Assembly (NCBI RefSeq): GCF_044784365.2 | Contig: NZ_CP173065.2 | Strand: one strand, 5' to 3' | DNA: 64,000 nucleotides | Source: Cetobacterium_A somerae | Lineage (GTDB): Bacteria > Fusobacteriota > Fusobacteriia > Fusobacteriales > Fusobacteriaceae | Part shown: piece by piece, positions 8,975-17,977 of the stretch | Position numbering within the stretch: position 1 is the first letter of the stretch | How the letters are laid out: the number at the start of each line of letters is the position of its first letter | Translations under genes and position numbers: made by a program | The notes under the pieces: generated by a model | Seen by the model: the letters and a program-made list of their open reading frames with translations, nothing else | Database searches by the model: none | Told to the model about the DNA's origin: nothing

Positions 8975-9262
8975 TTATTTCATCATTTTTCCTAATGTGT
9001 ATATTAATTCGTCGATTACTTTGTTCTCTTCATTATTTTTTATCCCTGATACAACACACTTTCTCAAGTGATTTTCTAATATTACTTTTGCTATTCCATC
9101 TAATGCCGCTTTTGCTGATGATATTTGATTTAAAACATCATCACAATAAGCATCCTCTTCAATCATTCTTTTTATTCCTCTAATCTGTCCTTCCACTCTA
9201 TTAGCTCTAGCGATTAATTTCTTTTTATCACCACAGATTTTATTTGAACAATTATCTTCCAT
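8975..9262 (-). CDS. csoR: CsoR-type copper-sensing transcriptional repressor
   Basis: A 95-residue, all-helical DUF156-family protein. The Cu(I) ligands of CsoR (Cys-His-Cys) are visible as Cys40 in DAYCDDV, and His65 and Cys69 in NHLRKCV, which separates it from the formaldehyde sensor FrmR and the nickel sensor RcnR. The DNA-contacting start ARANRVEGQIRGI (18-30) is typical. The gene lies 14 bases behind copA, and a matching operator lies upstream of copA, so the pair forms a feedback circuit in which copper releases the repressor. Confidence 0.95.
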   Translation of the reverse strand: MEDNCSNKICGDKKKLIARANRVEGQIRGIKRMIEEDAYCDDVLNQISSAKAALDGIAKVILENHLRKCVVSGIKNNEENKVIDELIYTLGKMMK

Positions 9263-9276
9263 AAATCCTCCTGTTA

Positions 9277-11766
9277 CTATTTAAACCATTTCAATCTTAA
9301 AGCATTCGATACAACAGAAACAGAACTCATAGCCATAGCTGCCCCTGCTATCATAGGATTTAACAGATGTCCTGTGAATGGATATAATATTCCAGCTGCT
9401 ACAGGTATTCCTAATCCATTATAAATAAATGCCCAAAATAGATTCTGTTTTATATTTTTCATTGTCGCTCTACTTAATTCTATAGCTTTTGGTACATCTT
9501 TTATATTTTTACTCATTAAAACTATATCAGCACTTTCTAAAGCTATATCAGCTCCACCACCAACAGCTATTCCTATATCTGCTTGAGTTAATGCTGGAGA
9601 GTCATTTATTCCATCTCCCACCATTGCAACTTTTTTACCTGCAATTTGAAGCTTTTTTATTTGCGAGTATTTTTGCTCAGGGGAAACCTCCGCTATCACT
9701 CTTGTAACTCCTACCTCTTTAGCTATAGCTTTAGCTGTTCTTTCGTTGTCACCAGTTAACATTATAACATCAATTCCAATATTTTTTAACTCTTCAATTA
9801 CACTTTTAGAACTTTCTCTTACTTTATCTGCTATGGCAATCATACCTAAATATGTATCTTTAGCAGCTATATATATCACTGTTTTTCCTTGATCAAAAAG
9901 TTCCTCTCCCTCTTTTATATGCTCATCTATATTTATAGAATATCTATCCATTATTTTTTTATTTCCTACAATTACTTCTACATCTCCAACAGGTGTATCT
10001 TCTAAAGTCCCTGTTACTCCCTCTCCTGTTATAGAGTTAAAACTTCTTACACTAAACATATCTAACTTTCTTAAATTAACCTCTCTTATAACTGCATCAG
10101 CCAATGGATGTTCTGAGTTTTGTTCTAAACTTCCCACAACTTTTAAAAGTACATTTTCTTCTAGTCTATTTGAAAGTATATTTGTCACTGTTGGTTTTCC
10201 AACTGTTATTGTTCCTGTTTTATCAAATACAACAGTATCAACTTTACATGTTTTTTCTAAAGCCTCTCCTGATTTTATTAAAATTCCTAATTCAGCACCT
10301 CTACCCGTTCCAACCATTATAGCTGTTGGAGTTGCCAAACCTAACGAACAAGGACAAGCTATTACTAAAACAGATATTAATATAGTTAATGCAAATACAC
10401 TTGGTGTAGCATTTAAAGATACTAATCCTAAACTTCCTACAATATACCAAATTAAACTTGATATTATAGCTATCCCTATAACTATTGGTACAAAATAGCT
10501 TGATATTATATCAGCCATTCTTGCTATTGGAGCTTTTGACCCTTGAGCATTTTCAACAAGTCTTATTATTCTTGAAAGAGTTGTATTCTCACCTGTTTCA
10601 GTAACTTTCACTTTCAAGCTTCCTGTTCCATTTATTGTTGCACCATAAACTTTACTTCCCTCTATTTTTTTTACAGGAATACTTTCACCAGTTAGCATAG
10701 CTTCATCAACACTAGAAATTCCATCTACAACAACTCCATCTGTAGGTATAGATTCTCCTGGTTTAATTAAAAGAACGTCTCCAACTTCTACCTCTTCAAT
10801 ATCCACAGTTACCACTTTACCATCTCTAAAAAGGTTTGCTCTTTTACTTTGTAAGCCCATCAATTTTTTTATAGCTTCTGATGTTTTTCCTTTGCTTACA
10901 TTTTCTAAATATTTACCCAAAGAAATCAAAGCAATTATTACTACACCTGATTCATAATAAAGATTATGAACAAACTGAATATCACCTTCGTATATTTTAA
11001 ACGTTCCATAAATACTATATACAAAAGCTGCTCCTGTTCCTAAAGCTATTAAAGAATCCATACTAGGAGCTTTCGATTTTAACTTTTTAAATCCTGATAT
11101 ATAAAAATCTCTCCCAACATAAACAACAGGTATAGAAAGTATTAATTGAACCATTGCAAAAAGTAATGGATTTACATCATAATGAATTACATTTGGAACT
11201 GGTAATCCTATCATACTTCCCATAGATATATAAAAAATTATTGCTCCGAATATTATTGCTACTAAAAATTCATTAAACTCTTTTTTTAATTCTAATTTTT
11301 TCTCTTCAGCCCTTCTATCAACGACTTCTTCTGTTATTCTTTCTCCAGTATATCCAAACTTCCCTATCATATGAAAAATTTCTGATAATTTTACTATAGT
11401 TGAATCGTATGAAACTGTTGCTTTTTCTGTGGCTAAATTAACAGCTATTGATTCTATCCCTTTCATCCCTGAAACAATTTTTTCAACTGTTCCTACACAA
11501 CTTTGACAATGTAAACCTTTTATAATAAATGTAACTGTTTTTAAATCTTTAATCTCATCTAAGCTATATCCTAAAGGTACTATTTTATTTTTTACTTCAT
11601 CTTCTTTTATAACTTTTTCATCAAATTTTACAACTAACTCCTCAGTAGCCAAATTCACTCTAGCTTCTTCAATACCATTTGTTGATTTTAATATTTTTTC
11701 AATTAAAGCTACACAACTTTGACAAGTTACATTTCCAACTCTATATCTTTTTTCCACTTTAAACAC
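9277..11766 (-). CDS. copA: Copper-exporting P1B-type ATPase
   Basis: CopA pumps Cu(I) out of the cytoplasm. The 829-residue protein has two N-terminal heavy-metal-associated domains, each with the CQSC form of the CxxC motif (Cys15/Cys18 and Cys87/Cys90). The membrane domain follows, with the transport motif CPC at 471-473, the actuator TGES at 359-362, the phosphorylation site DKTGT at 515-519, SEHPLADA (the HP motif), and the hinge GDGINDSPAL. These features define the Cu+ (IB-1) subgroup. It is the first gene of copA-csoR behind a CsoR operator. A silver pump would look the same. Confidence 0.97.
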   Translation of the reverse strand: MFKVEKRYRVGNVTCQSCVALIEKILKSTNGIEEARVNLATEELVVKFDEKVIKEDEVKNKIVPLGYSLDEIKDLKTVTFIIKGLHCQSCVGTVEKIVSGMKGIESIAVNLATEKATVSYDSTIVKLSEIFHMIGKFGYTGERITEEVVDRRAEEKKLELKKEFNEFLVAIIFGAIIFYISMGSMIGLPVPNVIHYDVNPLLFAMVQLILSIPVVYVGRDFYISGFKKLKSKAPSMDSLIALGTGAAFVYSIYGTFKIYEGDIQFVHNLYYESGVVIIALISLGKYLENVSKGKTSEAIKKLMGLQSKRANLFRDGKVVTVDIEEVEVGDVLLIKPGESIPTDGVVVDGISSVDEAMLTGESIPVKKIEGSKVYGATINGTGSLKVKVTETGENTTLSRIIRLVENAQGSKAPIARMADIISSYFVPIVIGIAIISSLIWYIVGSLGLVSLNATPSVFALTILISVLVIACPCSLGLATPTAIMVGTGRGAELGILIKSGEALEKTCKVDTVVFDKTGTITVGKPTVTNILSNRLEENVLLKVVGSLEQNSEHPLADAVIREVNLRKLDMFSVRSFNSITGEGVTGTLEDTPVGDVEVIVGNKKIMDRYSINIDEHIKEGEELFDQGKTVIYIAAKDTYLGMIAIADKVRESSKSVIEELKNIGIDVIMLTGDNERTAKAIAKEVGVTRVIAEVSPEQKYSQIKKLQIAGKKVAMVGDGINDSPALTQADIGIAVGGGADIALESADIVLMSKNIKDVPKAIELSRATMKNIKQNLFWAFIYNGLGIPVAAGILYPFTGHLLNPMIAGAAMAMSSVSVVSNALRLKWFK

Positions 11767-11775
11767 CTCCTATTT

Positions 11776-11794
11776 TATAGGGTACACCCCTATA
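11776..11794. promoter_or_regulatory. CsoR operator upstream of copA
   Basis: TATAGGG and CCCTATA form perfect 7-bp arms around TACAC. This GC-rich pseudo-palindrome in an otherwise AT-rich region is the usual form of CsoR boxes. It lies ten bases before the copA start codon, overlapping the probable start of transcription. Confidence 0.85.
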
Positions 11795-11820
11795 GTATGA
11801 TAATAGCATATTAATAAAAA

Positions 11821-11846
11821 AAAATCCACTTTTTTTAGTGGATTTT
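11821..11846 (-). terminator. Terminator of the disA end of the fatty acid/disA gene run
   Basis: Arms AAAATCCACT / AGTGGATTTT flank a six-T loop, and a long T run follows on the minus strand. The hairpin begins at the disA stop codon. Confidence 0.85.
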
Positions 11847-12907
11847 TACTTTTCTAATTCAACAGTTACTTTCAATCTTTTTAAACCTGTTTGAATAGCT
11901 TTTATTTTAAATTTACTGATACCTTTAATTTCTAAAAGTTCTTCAGTTGAAGCTTCTTGAATTTTAGATAAGTTACCATAATTATTTACTATTTTATCTA
12001 TATCTCTCTTCGTTAATTTTGTTATTTTATCTAAAATTCTATATCCTTTTGGTGTCACTCTATTTCCTAAAGCTGAATATGTTTTTCCATAATCTAATAC
12101 TGCTGATAATTTTTCTAACTCTTTTAATTCATCATCTGTAAGTTTAGATAATCTATCTGTTATCTCATCTAAATCAAAAGGAGCATTTGAGTAATTCCAA
12201 TAATCTCTTAAGAAATCCTCTTTTTCACTTTCAATATCCTGAATTAAATCGTTTAGATGTAATCTAACAAGTCTTCCATCTACTCCTAATTCTGTCATAT
12301 AGGCATTCATCTCTTGGAATATTCTTGTTACCTTTTCAAATCTTTGAAGCACAACAGTTACTTCATACAATGTTACTAAATCATCTAATTCAAGAATTGT
12401 TAAGTTTCCTAAAGCTTTATCTAAAACAAAACGATAACGCTCTAATGTATTTAGTCCTTGAGAAGCTTCTCCCATTAAATCTGAAGTACTTCTAAGTCTA
12501 TGCTTCATTTCGCCTTTATATATTGTTACAACTTTTTTTCTTTCTGATACAGCTATAACTAACTTATCTGTTTGTTTAGCTACTCTTTGAGCGGTCCTAT
12601 GTCTTGTTCCACTCTCATTTGTAGAAAATCTCATACTTGGTTGCAAATGTACATTTGCAGAGTGTATTCTTGTTATATCAGAGTCTAATATTATAGCTCC
12701 ATCCATTTTACAAAGTTCAAATAGTTTTTCTGGTGTATATTCACAATTTATTTCAAATCCACCATCCATTATTTTCTGAACTTCAGAATCTAAACCGACA
12801 ACTATTAAAGCTCCCATTTCACCATCTAAAACGTTATATATCCCCTCTCTTAACTTTGTCCCTGGAGCCAAAAGAGAAAGAATCTCTAAGAATTCTGGGT
12901 TATTCAT
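11846..12907 (-). CDS. disA: DNA integrity scanning diadenylate cyclase DisA
   Basis: DisA makes the second messenger c-di-AMP from two ATP and stops when bound to branched DNA. The 353-residue protein has the N-terminal DAC domain with DGA at 69-71 and RHR at 102-104 (SGTRHRTAQRVA), a helical linker (about 150-290), and a C-terminal helix-hairpin-helix DNA-binding domain (STEELLEIKGISKFKIKAIQTGL, shown here only in part by EIKGISKFKIKAI). It overlaps the end of radA by 8 bases, the same radA-disA coupling known from Firmicutes, where RadA modulates DisA. Confidence 0.97.
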   Translation of the reverse strand: MNNPEFLEILSLLAPGTKLREGIYNVLDGEMGALIVVGLDSEVQKIMDGGFEINCEYTPEKLFELCKMDGAIILDSDITRIHSANVHLQPSMRFSTNESGTRHRTAQRVAKQTDKLVIAVSERKKVVTIYKGEMKHRLRSTSDLMGEASQGLNTLERYRFVLDKALGNLTILELDDLVTLYEVTVVLQRFEKVTRIFQEMNAYMTELGVDGRLVRLHLNDLIQDIESEKEDFLRDYWNYSNAPFDLDEITDRLSKLTDDELKELEKLSAVLDYGKTYSALGNRVTPKGYRILDKITKLTKRDIDKIVNNYGNLSKIQEASTEELLEIKGISKFKIKAIQTGLKRLKVTVELEK

Positions 12908-14285
12908 CTTTACTCATCCTCTCTAAAAATTCTTCTAAATTTTTTAAATATATTATTTTCAATTTATAACTATTTTTTTCAATCTCTTTTCTGTTAGCCT
13001 CAGGAACGTACACACCTTTAAAACCAAGTTTTTCAAGTTCTCTTAATCTTCTATCTATAAAAAATGCTTTTCTAATTTCACCTCTTAACCCCAGCTCCCC
13101 TATAGCTGCTATTTTTTGACTAATAGCTACGTTTCTATATAAAGAAACAATTGATATAAGAGCTCCTAAATCAGCTGCTGGATCATTTATAGAAAGTCCA
13201 CCTGGTATATTTATAAAAAGATCTTTCATTCCCAAATGTAATCCCATTCTTTTTTCTGCAATTGCTGTTAATATTTGCATTCTATTTCTATCAAATCCCT
13301 GAACGATTCTTTTCGGAATTCCAATAGTACAATCAGTAAGCAGTGTTTGAATTTCCAAAAGAAAAACTTTGGTTCCTTCTAATACTGGTACCACCATACT
13401 ACCTATATTCTTTTCATCTCTTTCACTTAAAAAAAACTCTGATGAATTCTTTACTTCGTGTATCCCTGTATCTTCCATACTAAATACTGCTAACTCATTT
13501 GTAGATCCAAATCTATTCTTCAAACTTCTCAATATTCTGTAAAAAAGCCCTTCTTCTCCTTCAAAATGAAACACAGCATCCACCATATGTTCAAGTAACT
13601 TTGGTCCAGCTACCTTTCCATCTTTTGTTATATGACCAACTATAAAAAACGAAACATCATTCTTTTTAGCAAGTTCAATTATTTTTAAAGTACACTCTCT
13701 TATTTGAGTTGGTGTTCCTGGAATAGAGTCTACCTCTGAATTATACAGTGTTTGGATGGAATCAACAATAACTATTTTAGGTTTTTTTGTAATAACATAC
13801 TCATATATACTTTGGATATCAGTTTCTGACATCAAATATAAGTTTTCTGAATATATTCCAAGTCTCTCTCCTCTAGACTTTATTTGAGCAGGTGATTCCT
13901 CCCCAGATACATACAAAACATCGCCATACTCTGTATACTCTTTAGCTGTTTGTAAAAGAAGTGTTGATTTTCCAATACCAGGATTTCCAGTTATTAAAAC
14001 AACCTCTCCCTTTACTAATCCTCCACCTAAAATCCTGTCAAATTCAGAAATTTTAGTTTTATATCTAAAGTTTTTTTCTAATTGTACATTGGCAAAAGAT
14101 ACTACTTTTTCCTGTATATTAACAAGGGAATTTGTAGATGACTTTATGCTTTTTGCTGCAATTGGTGAAATTTCAATCTCTTCTTCAAAAGTTCCCCATT
14201 CTCCACAGCCATCACATTTACCCATCCACTTTATCGTTTTAAATCCACACTCACTACATACATAAAAACTCTTTGCCTTTGCCAT
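12900..14285 (-). CDS. radA: DNA repair protein RadA (Sms)
   Basis: RadA is a RecA-like, DnaB-like helicase that drives branch migration in recombination. The 461-residue protein has the N-terminal C4 zinc finger (Cys10, Cys13, Cys24, Cys27), a Walker A motif GNPGIGKST at 98-106, the RadA-specific KNRFG at 254-258, and a C-terminal Lon-protease-like domain. It lies two bases after coaD and overlaps disA by 8 bases. Confidence 0.97.
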   Translation of the reverse strand: MAKAKSFYVCSECGFKTIKWMGKCDGCGEWGTFEEEIEISPIAAKSIKSSTNSLVNIQEKVVSFANVQLEKNFRYKTKISEFDRILGGGLVKGEVVLITGNPGIGKSTLLLQTAKEYTEYGDVLYVSGEESPAQIKSRGERLGIYSENLYLMSETDIQSIYEYVITKKPKIVIVDSIQTLYNSEVDSIPGTPTQIRECTLKIIELAKKNDVSFFIVGHITKDGKVAGPKLLEHMVDAVFHFEGEEGLFYRILRSLKNRFGSTNELAVFSMEDTGIHEVKNSSEFFLSERDEKNIGSMVVPVLEGTKVFLLEIQTLLTDCTIGIPKRIVQGFDRNRMQILTAIAEKRMGLHLGMKDLFINIPGGLSINDPAADLGALISIVSLYRNVAISQKIAAIGELGLRGEIRKAFFIDRRLRELEKLGFKGVYVPEANRKEIEKNSYKLKIIYLKNLEEFLERMSKDE

Positions 14286-14287
14286 TT

Positions 14288-14770
14288 TTACTCCTCAAAT
14301 CTTTTTTTTATCTTCTCTATTACAACTTCATCTAAATAATTATCTAATTTCCCTTTATATAACGCTAATTCTCTAACAACTGAAGAGCTTACATATAAAT
14401 ATTCTTTTGATGCTGGAATAAAAACTGTTTCAATTTCACCATTTGAAATATCATAATTTCCATATGCCAGTGATAGCTCATACTCATAATCAATAACTGC
14501 TCTCAATCCTCTAATTATATACTTACAACCTATCTCATTCATATAATTAGCTAGAAGACCACTGTGTTCAACTACTTCTATATTTTCTATATCTTTTAAA
14601 ACTTCCTCTACCATCTCTTTACGCTCTTCTAAAGAAAACAAAGTTTTTTTTGTACTATTATTTAAAACTGCAACAATTAATTTATCACACATTTTACTTG
14701 CTCTTTTTATTATCTCTTTATGACCTTTTGTTATTGGGTCGAATGTTCCTGAGTATAAAGCTAATTTCAT
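14288..14770 (-). CDS. coaD: Pantetheine-phosphate adenylyltransferase
   Basis: CoaD carries out the penultimate step of coenzyme A synthesis, joining AMP to 4'-phosphopantetheine. The 160-residue product has the nucleotidyltransferase motif SGTFDPITKGH (7-17) and the C-terminal YVSSSVVREL. It sits inside the fatty-acid/RNA-processing gene run between rng and radA with gaps of seven and two bases, so it is surely cotranscribed. Confidence 0.97.
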   Translation of the reverse strand: MKLALYSGTFDPITKGHKEIIKRASKMCDKLIVAVLNNSTKKTLFSLEERKEMVEEVLKDIENIEVVEHSGLLANYMNEIGCKYIIRGLRAVIDYEYELSLAYGNYDISNGEIETVFIPASKEYLYVSSSVVRELALYKGKLDNYLDEVVIEKIKKRFEE

Positions 14771-14777
14771 CCTGCAC

Positions 14778-16244
14778 CTAACTTTCTAATAGTATTTCGT
14801 AATCTTTTAGTAAATCTCTATTTTTTGTTGTTATTTCTATTGTTTTTCCAGAAGCTTGCAAAAGAGATTTAATAAAATCAAAATATATCTCCTCTATTTT
14901 TTCTTTAACTGAAGATTTTGTGATTATCTTTACATTTTTTATATCTTTTTCACTAACTATGTCTTTTAGTTCTTTTATTATATTTTCTACAATAGCTCTA
15001 CTTCCCTTTATTTTCCCTGTTCCTTTACATAGTGGACATTCGTCTTGAAAATAGTAACTCAAAGGTTTTCCTAATCTTTTTCTAGTCATCTCTACTAGTC
15101 CTAAATCTGTAAAATGAATTATATTTGTTTTAACTCTATCTTTTGCTAAACTCTCTTCTAATACTTTCAATACTTTTTGTTTATCTTCTTCAACTTTCAT
15201 ATCAATAAAGTCAATAATAATAATTCCACTTAAATTTCTTATTCTCAGCTGTCGAGCTATTTCTACTGCTGCTTCTATATTGGTTTTAACTACGGTTTCC
15301 TCTAAATTCATAGTTCCTATATTTTTTCCAGTATTAACATCTATACTTACCAAAGCTTCTGTCTTTTCAATTACAATAGAACCACCACACTCTAACATTG
15401 TTGTTACTTCTAGTGATTTTTCTATCTCTTTTTGAATACCATATTTATAAAATATCTCCTCTTTTTCTGTATAGAGTTTTATTTTCATTTTTGGTATCCC
15501 TTCACTAAAAGCTCTTATATAGTCTATGATCTCCCAATAAACATCTTCATTATCTACGACTATTTCATCAATATCATTACCTATAATATCACGTAAAACT
15601 TTACTAACAATACCATTGTCTTTATATAGTAGCTCACCTGTTTTTGCTTTCTTTATTCTAACCTCTATCTCTTCCCATTTTTTTATTAGATATTGCAATT
15701 CTTTTTCAAAATGGTAGATACTTTTTCCTTCGGCTGCTGTTCTTATTATAACACCCATACCCTCTGGAACTATTTCTGAGAATAACTTCTCTAGTCGTTC
15801 TCTTTCTGTTTCATCTTTTATTTTTTTCGATATAGCTATATGATTATTATTCGGCATTAAAACCAAAAATTTCCCAGGTATAGTATAGTGCGTTGTTACT
15901 CTTGCACCCTTACTACCTCTAGGATCACTTAAAACTTGAACAACTACTTCATCTCCAACATTTAATAGCTCTTCTATTGGTTTTCCGCTATTTACTATTC
16001 CAGTTAAATATTTTTCTTCAAAATCTCTCAAATCCTTAACATACAAAAATCCATTTTTTTCAAGTCCAATATTGACAAAAGCTGATTCCATACCTGGAAG
16101 AACATTAGCAACTTTACCTTTGTATATGTTCCCATTTAATGTTCCTTCACCCTCTCTTTCAATATGAACCTCCATAACTTTTCCATTTTCTAAAACAGCA
16201 GCTCTTGTTTTAAATTTATTGGTATTTATTATCACTTGGTTCAT
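14778..16244 (-). CDS. rng: Ribonuclease G/E family endoribonuclease
   Basis: The 488-residue protein matches RNase G in length and lacks the long C-terminal scaffold of RNase E. An S1 RNA-binding domain lies near residues 35-125 (GNIYKGKVANVLPGMESAFV). The catalytic Mg2+ ligands are Asp302 in SIDVNTG and Asp345 in IIDFIDM. The zinc-link cysteines that join subunits are Cys403 and Cys406 (CPLCKGTG). It processes rRNA and decays mRNA. Its start overlaps the radical SAM gene by 29 bases. Confidence 0.95.
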   Translation of the reverse strand: MNQVIINTNKFKTRAAVLENGKVMEVHIEREGEGTLNGNIYKGKVANVLPGMESAFVNIGLEKNGFLYVKDLRDFEEKYLTGIVNSGKPIEELLNVGDEVVVQVLSDPRGSKGARVTTHYTIPGKFLVLMPNNNHIAISKKIKDETERERLEKLFSEIVPEGMGVIIRTAAEGKSIYHFEKELQYLIKKWEEIEVRIKKAKTGELLYKDNGIVSKVLRDIIGNDIDEIVVDNEDVYWEIIDYIRAFSEGIPKMKIKLYTEKEEIFYKYGIQKEIEKSLEVTTMLECGGSIVIEKTEALVSIDVNTGKNIGTMNLEETVVKTNIEAAVEIARQLRIRNLSGIIIIDFIDMKVEEDKQKVLKVLEESLAKDRVKTNIIHFTDLGLVEMTRKRLGKPLSYYFQDECPLCKGTGKIKGSRAIVENIIKELKDIVSEKDIKNVKIITKSSVKEKIEEIYFDFIKSLLQASGKTIEITTKNRDLLKDYEILLES

Positions 16245-17265
16245 TTATCTCTCCCCTAAGAACCTGTTTCCATGAGTAAATTTTTTCATTTATTTTGATT
16301 CTATCTATCTCTAACATATTATTCATTTTTATTACTAAATCTTTTCCTAATTTTTCTCGATTAATTTTATTTATACCTACAATTTTGGAAACATTCTTTT
16401 CATTAATTTCTACTTCTAATTTTTTTTCTCTATCATATATCTCTTTAAGAAAATCATAATATATCTCTCCAACCACTAGCTCTCTAAAAGCTGGATGGAA
16501 AGGTCCCCCTAAAACATTTTCATTATCATTTAATTCCTCTGTTGGTTGTAAACCAACTCTAACAATGTTTATATCATTATAATCTAAAAGCGAATATATT
16601 TTTTTACACCTTTTAACAGCCTCTTCTAAACTTAACGGAATATAACTCCCATTTTTAAACATATCTGCCATTTCAGTTTCTTTTATAACTAAAGTTGGGT
16701 AAATTCTTGCAATATCTGGTTTTAATTCAACTGTTTTAATAGCACTAGCTAAATCACTTTCATCAGTTGATCCTGGTAATCCCAGCATAAGCTGTATTCC
16801 TAATTCAATTCCAGCTTCTTTTATTAATTTTGCAGCTTCATATACTTTTTCCATTGGATAAAATCTATGTGTTTTTATCAACACCTTTTCATCTAAAGAT
16901 TGAACTCCTAACTCTACAGTTGTAACTCCGTATCTTTTTAACATATCTACTATTTTTTTGTCAATATAATCAGGTCTTGTTGATAATCTTATTCCATCAA
17001 TCAAACCATTTTTTATATATTCAAAAACTACAGATAGATACTCTTCTTGTAATTTTATAGAAATTCCTGTAAAAGTTCCACCAAAAAAAGCCACCTCTTT
17101 CTTGGATTTTTTTGGAAGAGTTTTTAAGTATGTTTCAATTATATTTTTTATATCCTCTGTGGTTACGTCTGTCTCTCTACCATTTATCTTTTTTTGATTA
17201 CAAAATACACAATCATTAGGACATCCAAAATGACTTATAAAAATTGGAATATTATAATGTTTCAT
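16216..17265 (-). CDS. Radical SAM protein, Elp3/HemN-like, function unknown
   Basis: The 349-residue protein has the radical SAM cluster motif at Cys15, Cys19 and Cys22 (GCPNDCVFC), the GGTFTG motif of the Elp3-like subgroup, and the LSTRPDYI stretch that follows it in that subgroup. The N-terminal half resembles the radical SAM part of tRNA-modifying Elp3, but the acetyltransferase domain is missing at this length. A gene of this type commonly follows rnc in Clostridia and Fusobacteria. A role in RNA modification is an inference; the substrate is unknown. It overlaps rnc and rng. Confidence 0.85.
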   Translation of the reverse strand: MKHYNIPIFISHFGCPNDCVFCNQKKINGRETDVTTEDIKNIIETYLKTLPKKSKKEVAFFGGTFTGISIKLQEEYLSVVFEYIKNGLIDGIRLSTRPDYIDKKIVDMLKRYGVTTVELGVQSLDEKVLIKTHRFYPMEKVYEAAKLIKEAGIELGIQLMLGLPGSTDESDLASAIKTVELKPDIARIYPTLVIKETEMADMFKNGSYIPLSLEEAVKRCKKIYSLLDYNDINIVRVGLQPTEELNDNENVLGGPFHPAFRELVVGEIYYDFLKEIYDREKKLEVEINEKNVSKIVGINKINREKLGKDLVIKMNNMLEIDRIKINEKIYSWKQVLRGEINEPSDNKYQ

Positions 17266-17962
17266 AAAGCTTTACTCCTAACTTTTTACAAATATCTTTT
17301 GCTGCCGATTGTTCTGCACTTTTTTTATTTTTACCTTTTCCATAACCTTTTAAATCATCTTTTATAACTGCAACAACCTCAAAAACTTTTAAATGATCTG
17401 GTCCAGCTTCACTAACTACTTGATAAGTTGGAATTATTTTGTATTCTTTTTGACTATACTCTTGTAATATTGTTTTAAAATCTAAGATATCCTCATTTTC
17501 ATTTATATGTTCAATTGGATACTTTAAAAATTTCATAGCTATATCTTTTGCCACTATAAAGTCTGAATCTAAATATATAGCACCTAATATTGCTTCAAAA
17601 ACATCACCTAATATCGAATTTCTTTCTCTTCCACCAGTTAACTCTTCACCTTTACTCAGCATTAAATATTGTCCAAAATCTAAACTTTTTGATATTCTTG
17701 CCAATACAGGCTCACTTACTACCATAGCTTTTAGTTTCGCTAAGTCTCCCTCTAAAGCATTTGGGTAACTTTTATATAAATATTCTGTCACAATAAGATC
17801 TAGAACTGCATCTCCTAGCAGTTCTAGTCTCTCATTATTTAGTTTTCTATATTTAGCGTGTTCGTTTCCAAAAGATCTATGGATAAGTGCATTTTTTAAC
17901 AACTCCTTATTTTTAAAGGCATAACCTATTTTATCCTCTAATTCTAAGTATGATCTTTTCAC
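17252..17962 (-). CDS. rnc: Ribonuclease III
   Basis: RNase III cuts double-stranded RNA in rRNA and mRNA maturation. The 236-residue protein has the signature NERLELLGDAVLDLIV at 43-58 with the metal-binding acidic residues, a second acidic site around GDVFEAILGAIYLD, and a C-terminal double-stranded RNA-binding domain (about 160-233, GYGKGKNKKSAEQSAA). It follows fabF by 15 bases and overlaps the radical SAM gene by 14. Confidence 0.97.
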   Translation of the reverse strand: MKRSYLELEDKIGYAFKNKELLKNALIHRSFGNEHAKYRKLNNERLELLGDAVLDLIVTEYLYKSYPNALEGDLAKLKAMVVSEPVLARISKSLDFGQYLMLSKGEELTGGRERNSILGDVFEAILGAIYLDSDFIVAKDIAMKFLKYPIEHINENEDILDFKTILQEYSQKEYKIIPTYQVVSEAGPDHLKVFEVVAVIKDDLKGYGKGKNKKSAEQSAAKDICKKLGVKLYETL

Positions 17963-17977
17963 TTATCTCTCTCCTTT

